A stretch of DNA of 64,000 bases, taken from positions 3,934,001 to 3,998,000 of the forward strand of contig JAXBDG010000002.1 of the NCBI GenBank assembly GCA_036320915.1. The letters run 5' to 3'. Numbering within the stretch: the first letter of the stretch is position 1; every line of letters begins with the position of its first letter. Origin of the DNA: Linnemannia elongata (taxonomy: Eukaryota; Mortierellomycota; Mortierellomycetes; Mortierellales; Mortierellaceae). Below, one piece after another: positions 1 to 10,619 of this stretch. The translations under genes and the position numbers were made by a program. Below the pieces are notes generated by a model. It ran no database searches, was not told where the DNA came from, and saw only the letters and a list, made by a program, of their open reading frames with translations.

Positions 1-726
1 CGTTTATGCACACCCAGGAGTTCAAGGATCAGATTTCACGCGTCTTGGACGATAACAAGGTACATTCAGGCAACACAACACAGCCAAAACAGAAGAACAC
101 ATGGACAAGTCTCTCTCTCCCTCTTTCTCCACACGACAGCATCAACCAACCATTCAAAACCCCAATGACATTGGAATACAACGGCTTGTCTAGAACTATC
201 CCGGGAACCTGTCATGCGTGACAATATTAGAGATCAGCTCCTTGCATTTGAAAAAGACGGGGCCATTCTGGAACAAACGTTCAAGAGGAAGAAGAGCATG
301 CCATTGTGGATTGCCGAATACTTTTTTATTTGCCCGTTGTGTTCGAATTAATATCGCCGCTCAATTGTTGTCGTCTCGACTCTTTTCTACTTTCTCAGTA
401 CGCCACCATTATGAAGTCCATAATCAACAGTATTGGTGACCTTGGCACTGATCTACTCTTATTTCATGTTGTTGGTCTTTTTTCTATAGATCCCATTCAT
501 TCTTGTCGGCAACAAGGCAGATTTGACCCAGCTCCGTAAAGTAAACCGTGAGGAGGCTGCAGCAAGGGCCGCCGAGTGGAACTGCCCTTACTACGAGACA
601 TCTGCCAAGACCAGGCATAATGTCGACGAGGTCTACACGGTTTTGATGAGAAAGATTCAGCAGCGCAAGGAAAGTGCCAAGGATCGCGAACGAAAGGGCA
701 AGAAGGGCAAGTGCTTGATCCTCTAA
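1..726 (+). CDS. Ral/Ras-like small GTPase, 3' part (5' end outside window)
   Basis: Two exons are visible: the end of one up to base 59, then 490..726 after a 430-base phase-0 intron (gtacat...tatag). The joined protein carries the G4 motif NKAD right after the second exon opens, the G5 motif ETSAK, then a Lys/Arg-rich hypervariable tail ending in the CaaX box CLIL. The final Leu predicts geranylgeranylation and membrane anchoring. The segment around G5 and the helix leading to the tail reads most like Ral/Ras GTPases: a switch that cycles GDP/GTP and recruits effectors at membranes. G1-G3 and the switch regions lie upstream of base 1, so Ral versus Ras versus Rap cannot be settled. Downstream is about 1.4 kb without a recognisable gene. 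Confidence 0.88.
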
Positions 727-3700
727 AGCCAGTACCTCTTGGCTTTTTTTTTTCTTTCTTCAAACACTTTTCTTTTCTACACACTCTTCCCTCGTTGGTC
801 TTCCTTCCCCCCTCATCCCTTTCACTTTCTTTGTAATATCAAACAACAACATCATCAACGTATACCACCTTTCCGTAAGAAATAACGTGGATGTGATACT
901 CCAGACGGATTTCTTCCTCTCTTTCCAGGGTCTGGACACACTTTCGCGGAGCAAAAAAAAACACCTCGTCATATATACTCACAGAACCCAAAAAAAAAAG
1001 AACATTGACCTTTTTCTTTTTCGTTCAGACGACACCACCGCGACATAGTTAACGTTGACGTAGTAGTCTTTCGTTTAGCCTTTTTTTCTTTTCTTTTTAC
1101 TCTTTTTTCTATTTCGACTCTCAAATGTTCTTCTCCGATAAATAAAAAGATCAAAACAACAGCCCTCTGGACCATACTTTTATACTTTTTTGGAGACAAT
1201 AGCAAACAGAACCGGTTAGCAATTACCCGTACGGCTTTCTTGACGGTGAGAGGAAGGTGAGAGGGGTTTGTTTACAGTGGAGTCGAAGAGTCCACTTGGA
1301 CTCCCATGGTTATCATATGGCTAATTATTTCATGAGAAACAAAAAGACCGTGGAAGAGTGGAAGAGAGTGCCAAGGTGCAATGCTACAGCCTTTTTTTTT
1401 TTTTTTTTTTTTTCTTGAGAGTAAATCGGTAATCTTGTAGGATAGAGACCGGAGATCTTTTTTTTGGGAGGAGGGGCTAGCAAGCAGTGTAAGCGAACAA
1501 AGCCAAGGCAAGGATCCGTTGCCTGTTGCCAAGCAAAATATGATTGGACCTAAGCCAAGCCTTCTCACTTCTTGGAATTAAACCTGGTTGTTTCCGTGTA
1601 ATTCCTGATGTCCGATCGAGAATTGGCCTATCCGCCTGCCTGCCCTGCCCTGCCTTGCCCTGAAGTTGGACTTGGCCCACGCATCTAGGCTGCCTGTCTG
1701 CACAATGACAGCCATGAATGATTGTCCGTTATACTTTTTGGTTTGAGTGTCGATGTTGGGTGCTGTTGCATTTTGCATTTATTTCTTTCCACGAGGAGAT
1801 AGGTAGATAGTTGGCTGACAAAACCAGGGCACACACATCCAGGGCTGCAGAGGTTCGAGTACATTGCTTGTCATTTAAGGTGACCATTGTTCTTATGTTT
1901 TCGAAGGCTGTTGTGCCCAGCTGTGGGTGACAAGATGTAATGGCAAGCTCTTTTTCTACCAAGAAAAAAGAATAACATCGTGATCCACAAGGAGAATTAC
2001 GTCCGGACCATTCAAAAAAATCGGATGATCCTTCCTCGATACCCATTCTCTATCCCATTGGACGTTCGTCTAGTTGCCGGGTTGGCGAAGGAAAGTATAT
2101 AAGGGATCGTCTTGGCCTTTGTGTTCTTCCTTGACAATTTTTGTTCTTAGTTTCTTTCGTTGAATGAACAATTGATCCCTCGGGTCAGATCGATCGTTTC
2201 CCTTTCCTTTACTCTCTTCGCATCCCACGTCCCACCCATCCCCCTTTCTCTTCCTTTTGTTTCTCATTCATTAGTCCTTTCACTCCTTTGTTCCTTCTCG
2301 CATCTCTCTAAATTCTTTCATTTCCCCCCCCTTTTTTTCTCTCACTCCTTCTCCCTTCTACCTCATCTGTTCATCTCTTTGTACGTTTGGTCCTTGGGCA
2401 TTTTAGCTTGGACCTGGACCCTTTCCTTAAACCCTTTGTTCGTCATCATCGCCATTTCAAGCAAATCGTCCGATCTCATAAAACATTACTCCTCCCTTCC
2501 TCCTCCTCTCGCTCTCACTCTCAACCTCCTCCACCCTTCCCGTACTCGTTCCTCTCTCGCTCACCCACTCTCTCTCTCTCGCCCATCCCTTTTTTCAACC
2601 CCCCGTTTTTTTCATCAAAAATCCCCTGATCGCATTGTCGCCAGGAGTGTCCTTTTCTCTGTCTCGAAGGCATACAGTAAGCAACGTGCATTCGTGTGTG
2701 TTTTATGCTCCCTCTCTTGCTATCATGAAACCCATAACCACATCTAGTCAATGGTCAATTGAAGGGTATCGTCTTCGTGAGTTATTCTCCATTCAAAATG
2801 GCGTCTCTTTCCCCTCCCCCTTTTTCAACATCGATGCGGCAGCCTTTTGTTTTTCAATTGCTCTTTTTTGTATTTCTTGTTTTTTGTTATATGAAAGAAA
2901 CGTCGTCGTGCATGCACGTCGTTCCTTTGATGAAGAGAGGTGGTGGTTATGCACCATCATCTCTAGAACAATAACAGTTGGCCTCGAACAAAAAGCTGTT
3001 TATGGTCTCCATGCGCATTCACACCCGACACTAACCACAAGCTCTTCCTTTTTCTTTTAATTTCCTGTATTTTTTTTCTTTTTATTTTTCAAGCAGTTCG
3101 CACTCGTTGTCTTTTGGCTGGCTCCTGAAGATCGCGCTTACACCATACCGCAGCCCTGAAGCAACCCTTGTCCACTCTGCCCCCCTATCTTTTGAGAGTT
3201 TCTCAACCTTGCCGCGGCCCTTTGACCCACCACCACCACCTCCTCCTCCACCACCACCTTCACTGCCACGACCACGGCCCCGACCACGATTCCAACCCAA
3301 CTGCAACCGTCACCACCATCATCTCTGTCTGCGTAAGGATCCCATATTTTTCTTCTGTTTTCAATTACATCTAAACGTGGCATTTCGCTTGCTCTCGTGC
3401 CTGAAAACCACCATCCTCGACAAAGAGCAAAAAAAAAAACGCCGACTTGGCCATCTTTCGGCATCTTTCGACTTCAGCTGCAGTTTTCAACCCTTCGCAG
3501 CGTCAACTAAGCAACACGCAGCCAATTCGCAGCACGCAAATAACAACTACACCCACATCCTCTAGTTCCTCCTCGGGATATTATTACGCTTTCGCTTCTC
3601 CCTGCTTGCACCCTCTACCTTTCGAGTCGAAACCCCTTGCAGCAAACCCATTGAAGCGGGGGAGAGTCGATCCAAGCGCATCCATCGAAGGCCATCTTAT

Positions 3701-4255
3701 CCCATCCGTCTATTTCACCGTCCCTATTCTTGGACTGTTTGTCCTCCCTTTATCCTCCCTTGGCCTCCTTCCTTCATCATCTTTAACATCCAGTCGTGCA
3801 ACGCCAAAGAGTATCAGAGCCAACAGGACACAACCCTTGCGCACCACCATCACCATCAACATCAACCCCCTTCTCCCTCCGCAGAGAGATAATACAGGTT
3901 CGTCCTTACTCCACCCCCCTTTTTGGACCATCCATTCATCCAAAGGAGCCACCACATCTTACATCCTTAGTCTTCCAACCTCTTCGCCTTCCTCTTCATC
4001 TCTATACTTTTGCATCTTTTCATCAAACAGACAAGCTCTTTCGCATATCCGCGCAGAAGTTCTCTTCCTTTCATTTTATTTCTCCGTCCACCTTTTCCTT
4101 TATTATCCCAACCGTCGGCTTCTTTTTTTTCTTACTTTCCTCTCTCTCTTTCCTTCGTCTGTTTTGCTTTTAGTCACCATTTCCTCCCTTTCTTACCTCT
4201 CCCCCACCTCTCCGCCACCTAATACCTCCTTCCTCCAACACCCTTTTCTTCGTGG
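727..4255. other. Long gene-poor, CT-rich interval
   Basis: About 3.5 kb with no recognisable protein. From about 2200 to 4250 the plus strand is strongly pyrimidine-rich (runs of tctctc, ccttcc, a Pro-type cca/cct tract near 3225-3275). Short open frames here are Ser/Pro/Phe-rich in every frame, as expected from CT-rich DNA rather than coding sequence. I read it as promoter plus a long, possibly spliced, 5' leader of the gene starting at 4256. A T/A tract lies near 1391-1412. Confidence 0.5.
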
Positions 4256-5551
4256 ATGAACGACAAGTCGAACACCAACCCACTCCATATCCCTATCGAA
4301 AACAACCAAAACCAAAGTCAAGACGACAAGAACGACGACGCGATACACCAGTTACCTACCTCGTCCTACTCTGATCCGTCATTGACGTTACACTTAGACG
4401 AGCCCATATCTCAACGGCGGTTATCCAAGATGGAGAACAAGGTTCAGGAGCTATCTAGTCGAGGAGGTGCAATTCAGGAACAGCAACAGTCTGGCTTGAA
4501 TGGTGGAGTCGGCAGGACCGATCTCAGGAACAACACCAACAGTAACAACGCAAATGATGATGATGCGGACAGTAAAGCCAACAATAACAACAACAAGCAG
4601 GGCCGTGATGTTGGATCGAGAGAGAACCACCGTGGGCAGGATAATGCTGCCGATGACGATGATCCAGATGCGGATGTTGATGTTGATATGGTTGCTCAGG
4701 ACAACAACATCGCCCTGCAGCAGCAGCAGGAGTCTGATCAGCAGCGTCTGTCGTCGGAGATCTTCGTTCATGCAGCCACAAGAATCAATCCCTCCTCCTC
4801 TTCTCTACCAACATTTGCATCATTGTCCTCCTCCATATCTTTATCCTCTTCCTCGGCGATAGCACATCCCTCTCCACCATCGCTATTCCTTTCATCCCCT
4901 ACATCCCTCCTCTCCCTCTCACCCCTTTACTCCTCTTCTTCTTCTCTTCCAACCCCCCCAGTCGCCATCAACACGACCATCACTTCTACTCCCTCCCTCA
5001 GTAACACTACCAACACCCTCGCAGTACACCTCGTCGATCCCTCTTCTACCTCTGCTTCAACCGTGCTCACTCCTCCCTGGCACAATAGCACGACTGCTAG
5101 AGACTCGGTGCAACTGCATCCTTTGCAGACACTTCATTTGCCATTCCCGTTCTCGACTTCCCCGTCTACGTCTGCTTCGGCCGACCTCCATAACTATCAG
5201 GCTCTGCGACAGCCTCTCCACGATAACAACAACAATAACAACAACAAAAACAACAACAACAACAACGCGCACCACCAATCGGAGTACAAAGAGCAACAGG
5301 ACAATGATACCAGCAACAACAACGGCCATGCATCAGTGTCTCTGTTGCACACTCCACAGGAGGCCGTCGTTGGACCAGACGATAGTACAACCCCGACAGG
5401 TGCACCGCGTGATGAACTCTCTTCCTCCTCCACAACACTAGGATCACAAGCCAAAACTGTGGAGTCTTCATCCTCCTCTCGAGAGCAAAATGCAACAACG
5501 ACGGACGGTCGTTGCACACAGCAATCCTCTATTGATTCTTCTCTGAGGTAA
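4256..5551 (+). CDS. Asn/Ser-rich low-complexity protein, unknown; possible first exon of the next gene
   Basis: A 431-codon open frame from ATG at 4256. It is acidic and hydrophilic, with poly-Asn blocks, Asp-rich repeats, a Ser/Leu/Pro block in the middle and more Asn/Ser at the end. I see no catalytic motif, signal peptide or membrane segment. The last codons before the stop overlap a good splice donor (CTGAG|GTAAAG at 5548). A pyrimidine-tract acceptor at 6450 (...cgtccttcag) would join this frame in phase with the next large reading frame. That would give one protein of about 1,370 residues and a 903-base intron. Both models are open. Low complexity makes function unreadable, though such composition is common in fungal nuclear regulators. 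Composition bias alone could keep this frame open, so confidence that it is translated is moderate. Confidence 0.5.
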   Translation: MNDKSNTNPLHIPIENNQNQSQDDKNDDAIHQLPTSSYSDPSLTLHLDEPISQRRLSKMENKVQELSSRGGAIQEQQQSGLNGGVGRTDLRNNTNSNNANDDDADSKANNNNNKQGRDVGSRENHRGQDNAADDDDPDADVDVDMVAQDNNIALQQQQESDQQRLSSEIFVHAATRINPSSSSLPTFASLSSSISLSSSSAIAHPSPPSLFLSSPTSLLSLSPLYSSSSSLPTPPVAINTTITSTPSLSNTTNTLAVHLVDPSSTSASTVLTPPWHNSTTARDSVQLHPLQTLHLPFPFSTSPSTSASADLHNYQALRQPLHDNNNNNNNKNNNNNNAHHQSEYKEQQDNDTSNNNGHASVSLLHTPQEAVVGPDDSTTPTGAPRDELSSSSTTLGSQAKTVESSSSSREQNATTTDGRCTQQSSIDSSLR

Positions 5552-6400
5552 AGACTATCTACCTTGTGTTTATGATTATGTTTTGTTTATTTTTGATTGA
5601 CACGTTCTTGGTGCTTTGTTGATATGGTCTGGGGGTTACAAAAACAAAGAACAGAGGTTGTTCATTCCGGAAGGAAGAGAGGAGAGCTTAGTCAGATTCT
5701 CACCGCGCGCGCGCGTATGTCGATTGCGTTCGTGCACTTGTTCCTGACTACTGGGATATGCAAGAACAGTAAGTCGGATTGTGGAGTGTGGAAGGAAAGC
5801 ATTGTAGAAGAAAAGGGTGACAGATGCAAAAACAACAAAACAGCAAATCGTATCGACTATCAAAAACAAAAAACAAGAAAAACAAAAACAAACACGGCGA
5901 TAATGGGTATTGGACTTGGACCCAAGAAAGTAATCGGTGACCGATGCGTATGGAGAACAAAGTGCAAAACAAGGAACGAAGGGTGGGAGAACTGCTTGAG
6001 TAGAGAGAAAAGGGTGATACAGAGAGTCGGAGCGCACCTTTGCATACATAAATGAGGGAGGCATAAGACAGAGAAGAGAGAAAAAAGAGGGTTGGTGCAT
6101 TAGGTATGGTAAGGGTGAGAGAAAACTCTAAGTATGGGTGTAGTCTAGGACAAGTACCCATTTGTAGAGCGCTGAGTATGAGCTCTCGTCTCGTTTTGTC
6201 GACTGGGCTTATTCATCCGCTTTACCGGATATGGATCGACTGTTCCATGGGCATCCCTTCTCCTAGTAACCATGCTACTCTTCCACGGACACACCCTTCG
6301 ATTGTCTGCATGCGAAGTATTAACCCTCCTCTCTCTCTTCTCTTTGTCTCCTCCTCTCTTTCTTCTTTATCCTTTTTACTTTTACCCTTTATTACCCCAC
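5552..6400 (+). other. Intergenic spacer or 903-base intron between two reading frames
   Basis: No coding signal is seen. It contains an A-rich stretch (about 5825-5900, aacaaaaa repeats), a short (CG)n run near 5703-5716, and from about 6310 a CT-rich tract ending at ATG 6401. Depending on the gene model it is the leader of the next gene or the intron 5548..6450. Confidence 0.4.
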
Positions 6401-9265
6401 ATGTCCCCCTCAACAATGGTCTCCCTCTCCCCCTTCCCAACGTCCTTCAGCTCCTACAACAACAGCCCACACCCTCGAGATTTCTCCTCCACTGACAGCC
6501 ATAGACGACAAACCTGGTCCCTCCCTTCGCCCCCCTCAAGGTCGCTCTCCCTCCACGACTCTCCTTCTTCCACGCGACCATCATCCTTCTACGACAACAA
6601 TTCAATCCACCTGCCTCCACCCTCCACCCTGTCCCCTCCCACCACAGCCTCCACTCTCTCGTCCTACCCCTCCTCACCCTACGATACCCCCTCAAGTGCC
6701 GCTCTAGCCGCAGCCGCAGCCTTCAAACACATCTCTCCCTTTAGCAGCTCGTTATCATCATCCATGTGGCCATCGCCTCCTGGAATTCACTATCCTGCCA
6801 CATCTACCAGCAGCAGCAACAGTAGGACACGTCCTCACTCTTCTTCATCGCCTCTCTCTCACACGGTCGACTTTCCTTGGGAATCGTCGCAGCAACATAA
6901 TGGTCGTTCAGATTTTAAACAGAGACACGATAATCGTTTCCACCCACTCCACCCTACCCAACAACAACAACCCTCGACCTCCGCCTCAGCTGGGAACAGT
7001 TCATTGGCCACCAATATGATGGAGGATCGACTATCTCTTCATCGCCTCTCTCCTCCTGACGACATGGATGGATACAGCAGCGGCAGCAACAACAATGGGC
7101 GATCGCGCTATTCCTTCACATCGGACAAGTCCCTCTACGAGAGCCTCCCTCCTCTTCAACACCACCATCACCATCGTTCAGCAACTACAACTTCAACAAC
7201 TTCAGCAGCGGTAGAAGGGTCATCGAGCGATCGGTCTCGTGTCTCAACCTCAGAGTCAACCTCCCAGGTCTCTCCTCAACTGCAGAAACTCCTCAACATT
7301 GCCTCCAAGAACGACAACCACAACGGGAACTACAACATGCCTACCTCGACTCTGACAAAGGAGCATCCTAAGAAATGGACCTCAACCGAGAGTGTCTACA
7401 ACCGAAAGGTCCTCTCAGCTCGCGGCACACCCAAGGGCCCACTCCCGATGAACGTTCAGATTAGTCTCCTCTCGAGCGTCCTCCGTCACGACCCTTTCAA
7501 CTGCCCCATCCGTCGTACAACCCAAGTCTGGGAATGCATTTCACGCGAGCAAGGCGTCAGGGCGCGGACATGCGCACGACGGTACGACAATATCATCCAG
7601 GCCAGCATCGCAGGACGAGAACGGCCTGTCGGGACAGAAGAGCAGATTGCGATCAAAAAGAAGCTGCTGGACCAGCTCTTTGTCATGATGAACCAGCCCC
7701 AAGCTCTGGTCCGGATGCAGAAGAAGAAGCGGTATCGGTCTGAGGAGGCTGATCGACAGCTGCTGTTGGAGACGATTCGGCTGAACCCGTTTGCGCAAAA
7801 GATGGGGCAGGTCGCCAAGGCTTGGGAGGATGTGCGGGACGCGCTCAAGATGCAGGTTCATGCGCGGCAATGTATCCGGAGGGTGAATCGGATGATCAAG
7901 CCGTACCAGTTGAGGGAGCGGATGTATCATGGGAATATTCCGGATGAGATGAAGGAAGAGAATGATGAGCTTATTAAGCAGGTTATTCAGATGATGCAGG
8001 CTTCCGGGCAAGGTGGGTCCTTGGAGGAAGGCGAAGACGATGAGGAGGATGCTGGACATTCGAATGATGATGACGATTCGGCCTCGGACTCGGACGATCA
8101 GGAGGAGACCCACCGGAGTCGTTCGCGACAAAGCAGTGATGGCAGTCGTGGCAAGGGACAAGGAAATGGCGATGACGAGGTTGACGAGAGCAGGAGAGAG
8201 CGGATGCACCATGGTACACTCAAGTCATCGAGAGCGATGGACGTCTCTGTTTCTCCCCGGTCGCCAGCCTTGTCGCTCGTCCAGTCCCCACAGACCGTCA
8301 CCACCACCCCAGCAGCATCCGAGCCCGAGATTATAGTGTCCGCGCAGAAAAGACGGCCTCGTAATTCAAGCCAGTCATCGATGAGCAACGCTGTATACAC
8401 TACGAGCAGCAAGAGGAGTCTTGTTGACCGGTCCTCAGACGAGATGGGTATGACACCTCCAGCAACTCACCGTCATCCATTCGAGTCTGAGTTTAAGCCT
8501 CAGCGTCTTTGGGGGTCTCATCCTTACTCCAAAGAGCGGTCCTCTCGCGCAGTCCATGGGACACATTCCCAGCGGCCGTCGTCTCGATCAAGTTCTTTGC
8601 AGAGTGATCCTCACCGCCCGGCCAAATATACTCGATCCAGTAGCAGAGACCCCTCACGCGACTCGAACGAGGATTCTCGGGATCGATCGATGATTCTCCA
8701 GAGTTCGTCTCCCTCTGCTTTCCGTACGCCTACATCAAGATCAGACTCCCAACAGCAGTACCATTACGACCAGCAACATAACGTCTACACCCAATCCAAT
8801 CACCACCATTCCCATTCCCACTCCTCTTCAGGACACCAACCCATGGATGGTCAAGTCACAATCTCATCCGCTCAACAAAACCAGCAACAACCTCAAACGC
8901 AGTTATACCGCGCGATTTTGGGAGAGTTCCAGGTCGTCCAACGGTACCTAGGTCAAATGGAGGACGAACGGAAGCGAGATAAGGAGCGTCAGACGGAGAT
9001 GGGGTTCATGATGGATAAATTGCAGTTCCAGCTTCAGCAGCAGCAGCAGTCGATCGAGGACCTGCAGCATCAGTTGCAGCATAAGCATCAACATCATCAG
9101 GGACAGCAGCAAGAGGATCATCGTCGCTCTTCGCAGCAGTTTGATCACCGTCGTGGTAGCCATGCAGGGGATTCACCTTCTTTCTCGAGGTTGTCGATGA
9201 ATGCGTCGGATCAGCAGCAGCAGCAGCAGCAGCAGGTCAAGGCTCAGGAAGACCAACAAAAGTAG
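6401..9265 (+). CDS. Large unknown protein with duplicated helical (Myb/SANT-like) domain and C-terminal coiled coil
   Basis: Open frame of 954 codons from the ATG at 6401, which directly follows a CT-rich leader; an in-frame upstream ATG at 6272 would add only leader-like hydrophobic residues. Residues 1-340 are Ser/Pro/His-rich and disordered. Two related units follow, at about residues 346-400 (nt 7440-7605) and 444-500 (nt 7731-7905). Each has a Leu-Leu start, a Pro-Phe at mid-unit, then Trp-Glu, then a basic Arg-x-Cys-x-Arg-Arg helix and Ile-Ile/Met-Ile. The spacing of hydrophobic and aromatic residues suggests three helices, as in Myb/SANT DNA-binding folds, but I cannot name a family. 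An acidic Asp/Glu/Ser stretch follows, then Ser-rich linkers, and residues about 830-920 form a Gln-rich coiled coil. A nuclear DNA-binding or chromatin role is inferred only. It may be the second exon of a gene starting at 4256. Confidence 0.75.
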   Translation: MSPSTMVSLSPFPTSFSSYNNSPHPRDFSSTDSHRRQTWSLPSPPSRSLSLHDSPSSTRPSSFYDNNSIHLPPPSTLSPPTTASTLSSYPSSPYDTPSSAALAAAAAFKHISPFSSSLSSSMWPSPPGIHYPATSTSSSNSRTRPHSSSSPLSHTVDFPWESSQQHNGRSDFKQRHDNRFHPLHPTQQQQPSTSASAGNSSLATNMMEDRLSLHRLSPPDDMDGYSSGSNNNGRSRYSFTSDKSLYESLPPLQHHHHHRSATTTSTTSAAVEGSSSDRSRVSTSESTSQVSPQLQKLLNIASKNDNHNGNYNMPTSTLTKEHPKKWTSTESVYNRKVLSARGTPKGPLPMNVQISLLSSVLRHDPFNCPIRRTTQVWECISREQGVRARTCARRYDNIIQASIAGRERPVGTEEQIAIKKKLLDQLFVMMNQPQALVRMQKKKRYRSEEADRQLLLETIRLNPFAQKMGQVAKAWEDVRDALKMQVHARQCIRRVNRMIKPYQLRERMYHGNIPDEMKEENDELIKQVIQMMQASGQGGSLEEGEDDEEDAGHSNDDDDSASDSDDQEETHRSRSRQSSDGSRGKGQGNGDDEVDESRRERMHHGTLKSSRAMDVSVSPRSPALSLVQSPQTVTTTPAASEPEIIVSAQKRRPRNSSQSSMSNAVYTTSSKRSLVDRSSDEMGMTPPATHRHPFESEFKPQRLWGSHPYSKERSSRAVHGTHSQRPSSRSSSLQSDPHRPAKYTRSSSRDPSRDSNEDSRDRSMILQSSSPSAFRTPTSRSDSQQQYHYDQQHNVYTQSNHHHSHSHSSSGHQPMDGQVTISSAQQNQQQPQTQLYRAILGEFQVVQRYLGQMEDERKRDKERQTEMGFMMDKLQFQLQQQQQSIEDLQHQLQHKHQHHQGQQQEDHRRSSQQFDHRRGSHAGDSPSFSRLSMNASDQQQQQQQQVKAQEDQQK
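7440..7905 (+). other. Two tandem copies of a ~55-residue domain within the protein
   Basis: Unit 1 includes LLSSVLRHDPFN, then VWECISREQ, then RARTCARRYDNII. Unit 2 includes LLLETIRLNPFA, then AWEDVRDAL, then HARQCIRRVNRMI. The shared pattern is LLxx(V/I)xxxPF, WE, RxCxRR and a closing I/M-I. Spacing between landmarks is nearly equal, so this is an internal duplication and not composition bias. The units are joined by a basic linker rich in Lys/Arg. Confidence 0.75.
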
Positions 9266-9473
9266 TCTATAGATTGCCTTCTTCTTTTTCTCATTAGTCT
9301 TTTTTTAAATCACATATACCACCATCACCTTTTTGCAATCATCATCACGACGTATTAGCTGTTTTAACCTTGAACATAGAATGATAAATACAGAAAGGAT
9401 AATTAATTAACTCCGCGTGATGTATGATTCTATTATTTAATTGTATGGTTTTAGCGATGAGTGGGTGGGCTTT

Positions 9474-10393
9474 TTAAGCGTCTTGACCGAGAATATCCAG
9501 TTTGTAGACGGTGATACGACCAAAGAAATCCGTGCTGGACTCAAACACGATCTTGACTCTTGATGTCGTCTGGCGCTCCGATTCTGCCACCGGGAAGCTG
9601 TATTTGACGGCACCAAAAAAAAAAAAAAAAAGTTCGCGTTAGAATACCTACAAACGATTAAAACACGATATCCGTTTATAACACAATTTTTGAACGAGGG
9701 GGGGGGGGGGGGGGGGGGGGGGGGAGGAGGAGGGGAGAAAGGATGAAAAGAGACTTATCTGTAATGGGTTGATGTCTTCGGGGTAGAAGCGCATCATGTC
9801 GACGAATTCGGAGGCGTCGGTCCAGGCGAGGACTTGACAGGTCTTGCCGACGAAACCGCCTTGGAACATTAGCTGGAAAGTCTCGATGTTGACCTTGCGA
9901 CCGAAATCGATCACAATGAATTGCGGGGTGCCCTATCATTTTTTGTTTTTGAAGGAGTGAGAATAGCGTGAAAAGGGGGATGTGGGTGAGTATGTACGTT
10001 GGCTTTTGCTAGGGAATCGGTCTAGGAAACGCGTATTTTTTGTCGTCATGCTGTTGCGTGAATTGATATGGGTCATCGAAGTTTAAATTGAAGCTGGAGA
10101 TAGGATGGCGAATGATGATGTAGTGAGGGGATGACTTACAGCTTCAGAGTTCCAGCATGTTTCTTCGCTATTGTCTGTGAGGAACTGTTTGCCGTAGAGG
10201 GTCGTCTCACGGTTCAGGACGGAGCTCACTCTATCAATTCGAGAGAGGTAGGAGGCGTGAAGAAGTGAAGGGTTAGGAGTCGGGTGCCTTTGTGTCCTGT
10301 TCTTATTGTTGTAGTGAGTTCAAAGAAGAAGATGAGCGAAAGAGAAGTCGTGTCGTACTTGATACGGCAGTCTGAGTTGAGTAGGCTGGTCAT
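9474..10393 (-). CDS. NR2C2AP: NR2C2-associated protein-like (F5/8 type C-like beta-sandwich) protein
   Basis: Four exons on the minus strand: 10393..10359, 10230..10140, 9932..9759 and about 9611..9474, giving about 145 residues, the length of animal NR2C2AP (139). Exon 2 carries VSSVLNR and EETCWNS, exon 3 carries FQGGF and FYPEDIN, and exon 4 carries TDFFGR, all at the places expected from my knowledge of the human protein. The animal protein was named as a partner of the orphan nuclear receptor NR2C2; fungi lack that receptor, so the ancestral role is unknown and probably lies in a discoidin-like ligand-binding fold. Introns 1 and 2 have GT-AG ends; intron 3 (9758..9612) does not (see findings). 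It is divergent from RRP41 with 226 bases between the start codons, a likely shared promoter. Confidence 0.88.
9612..9758 (-). repeat. Intron with G27/C27 and A17/T17 homopolymers and non-canonical ends
   Basis: On the plus strand a run of 27 G (9698-9724) and a run of 17 A (9615-9631) lie in the third intron of the NR2C2AP-like gene. The minus-strand donor side reads CAG|ATAAGT. The acceptor side reads T17 then GG, with no AG next to the conserved exon. A branch-point-like CTAAC sits just upstream of the T run. Confidence 0.7.
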
Positions 10394-10619
10394 GGTGGAA
10401 AGGATGAGAGATGGGCGTAGCAAAGACGGTGCCAGTGGTTGGCTGTGTGGTGGTTGGGTGCTCTTTGAACAGAAATTGGAAAATTGGTGGCAGTCTGTGT
10501 GGCTTGAGCAAACAAACCACAAAAAAAATTCGACCTTCCCCTCCTTCAATTTGCAACGCATACAGCGACGAGCCTTTCTTTACGCATCACACAAACAACC
10601 CACACAACCACAGCATACC

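Noticed and set aside
60..489. Possible extra exon in the Ral-like intron ([12 protein letters not shown]... at about 214)
   Set aside because: The GTPase frame is complete without it; the 44-codon frame has no match to the family and would disrupt the G4 region.
2160..4259. Several open frames of 80-270 codons in the CT-rich interval
   Set aside because: They are Ser/Pro/Phe/Leu-rich in all frames at once, as expected from pyrimidine-rich DNA, and have no family resemblance or clear splice partner.
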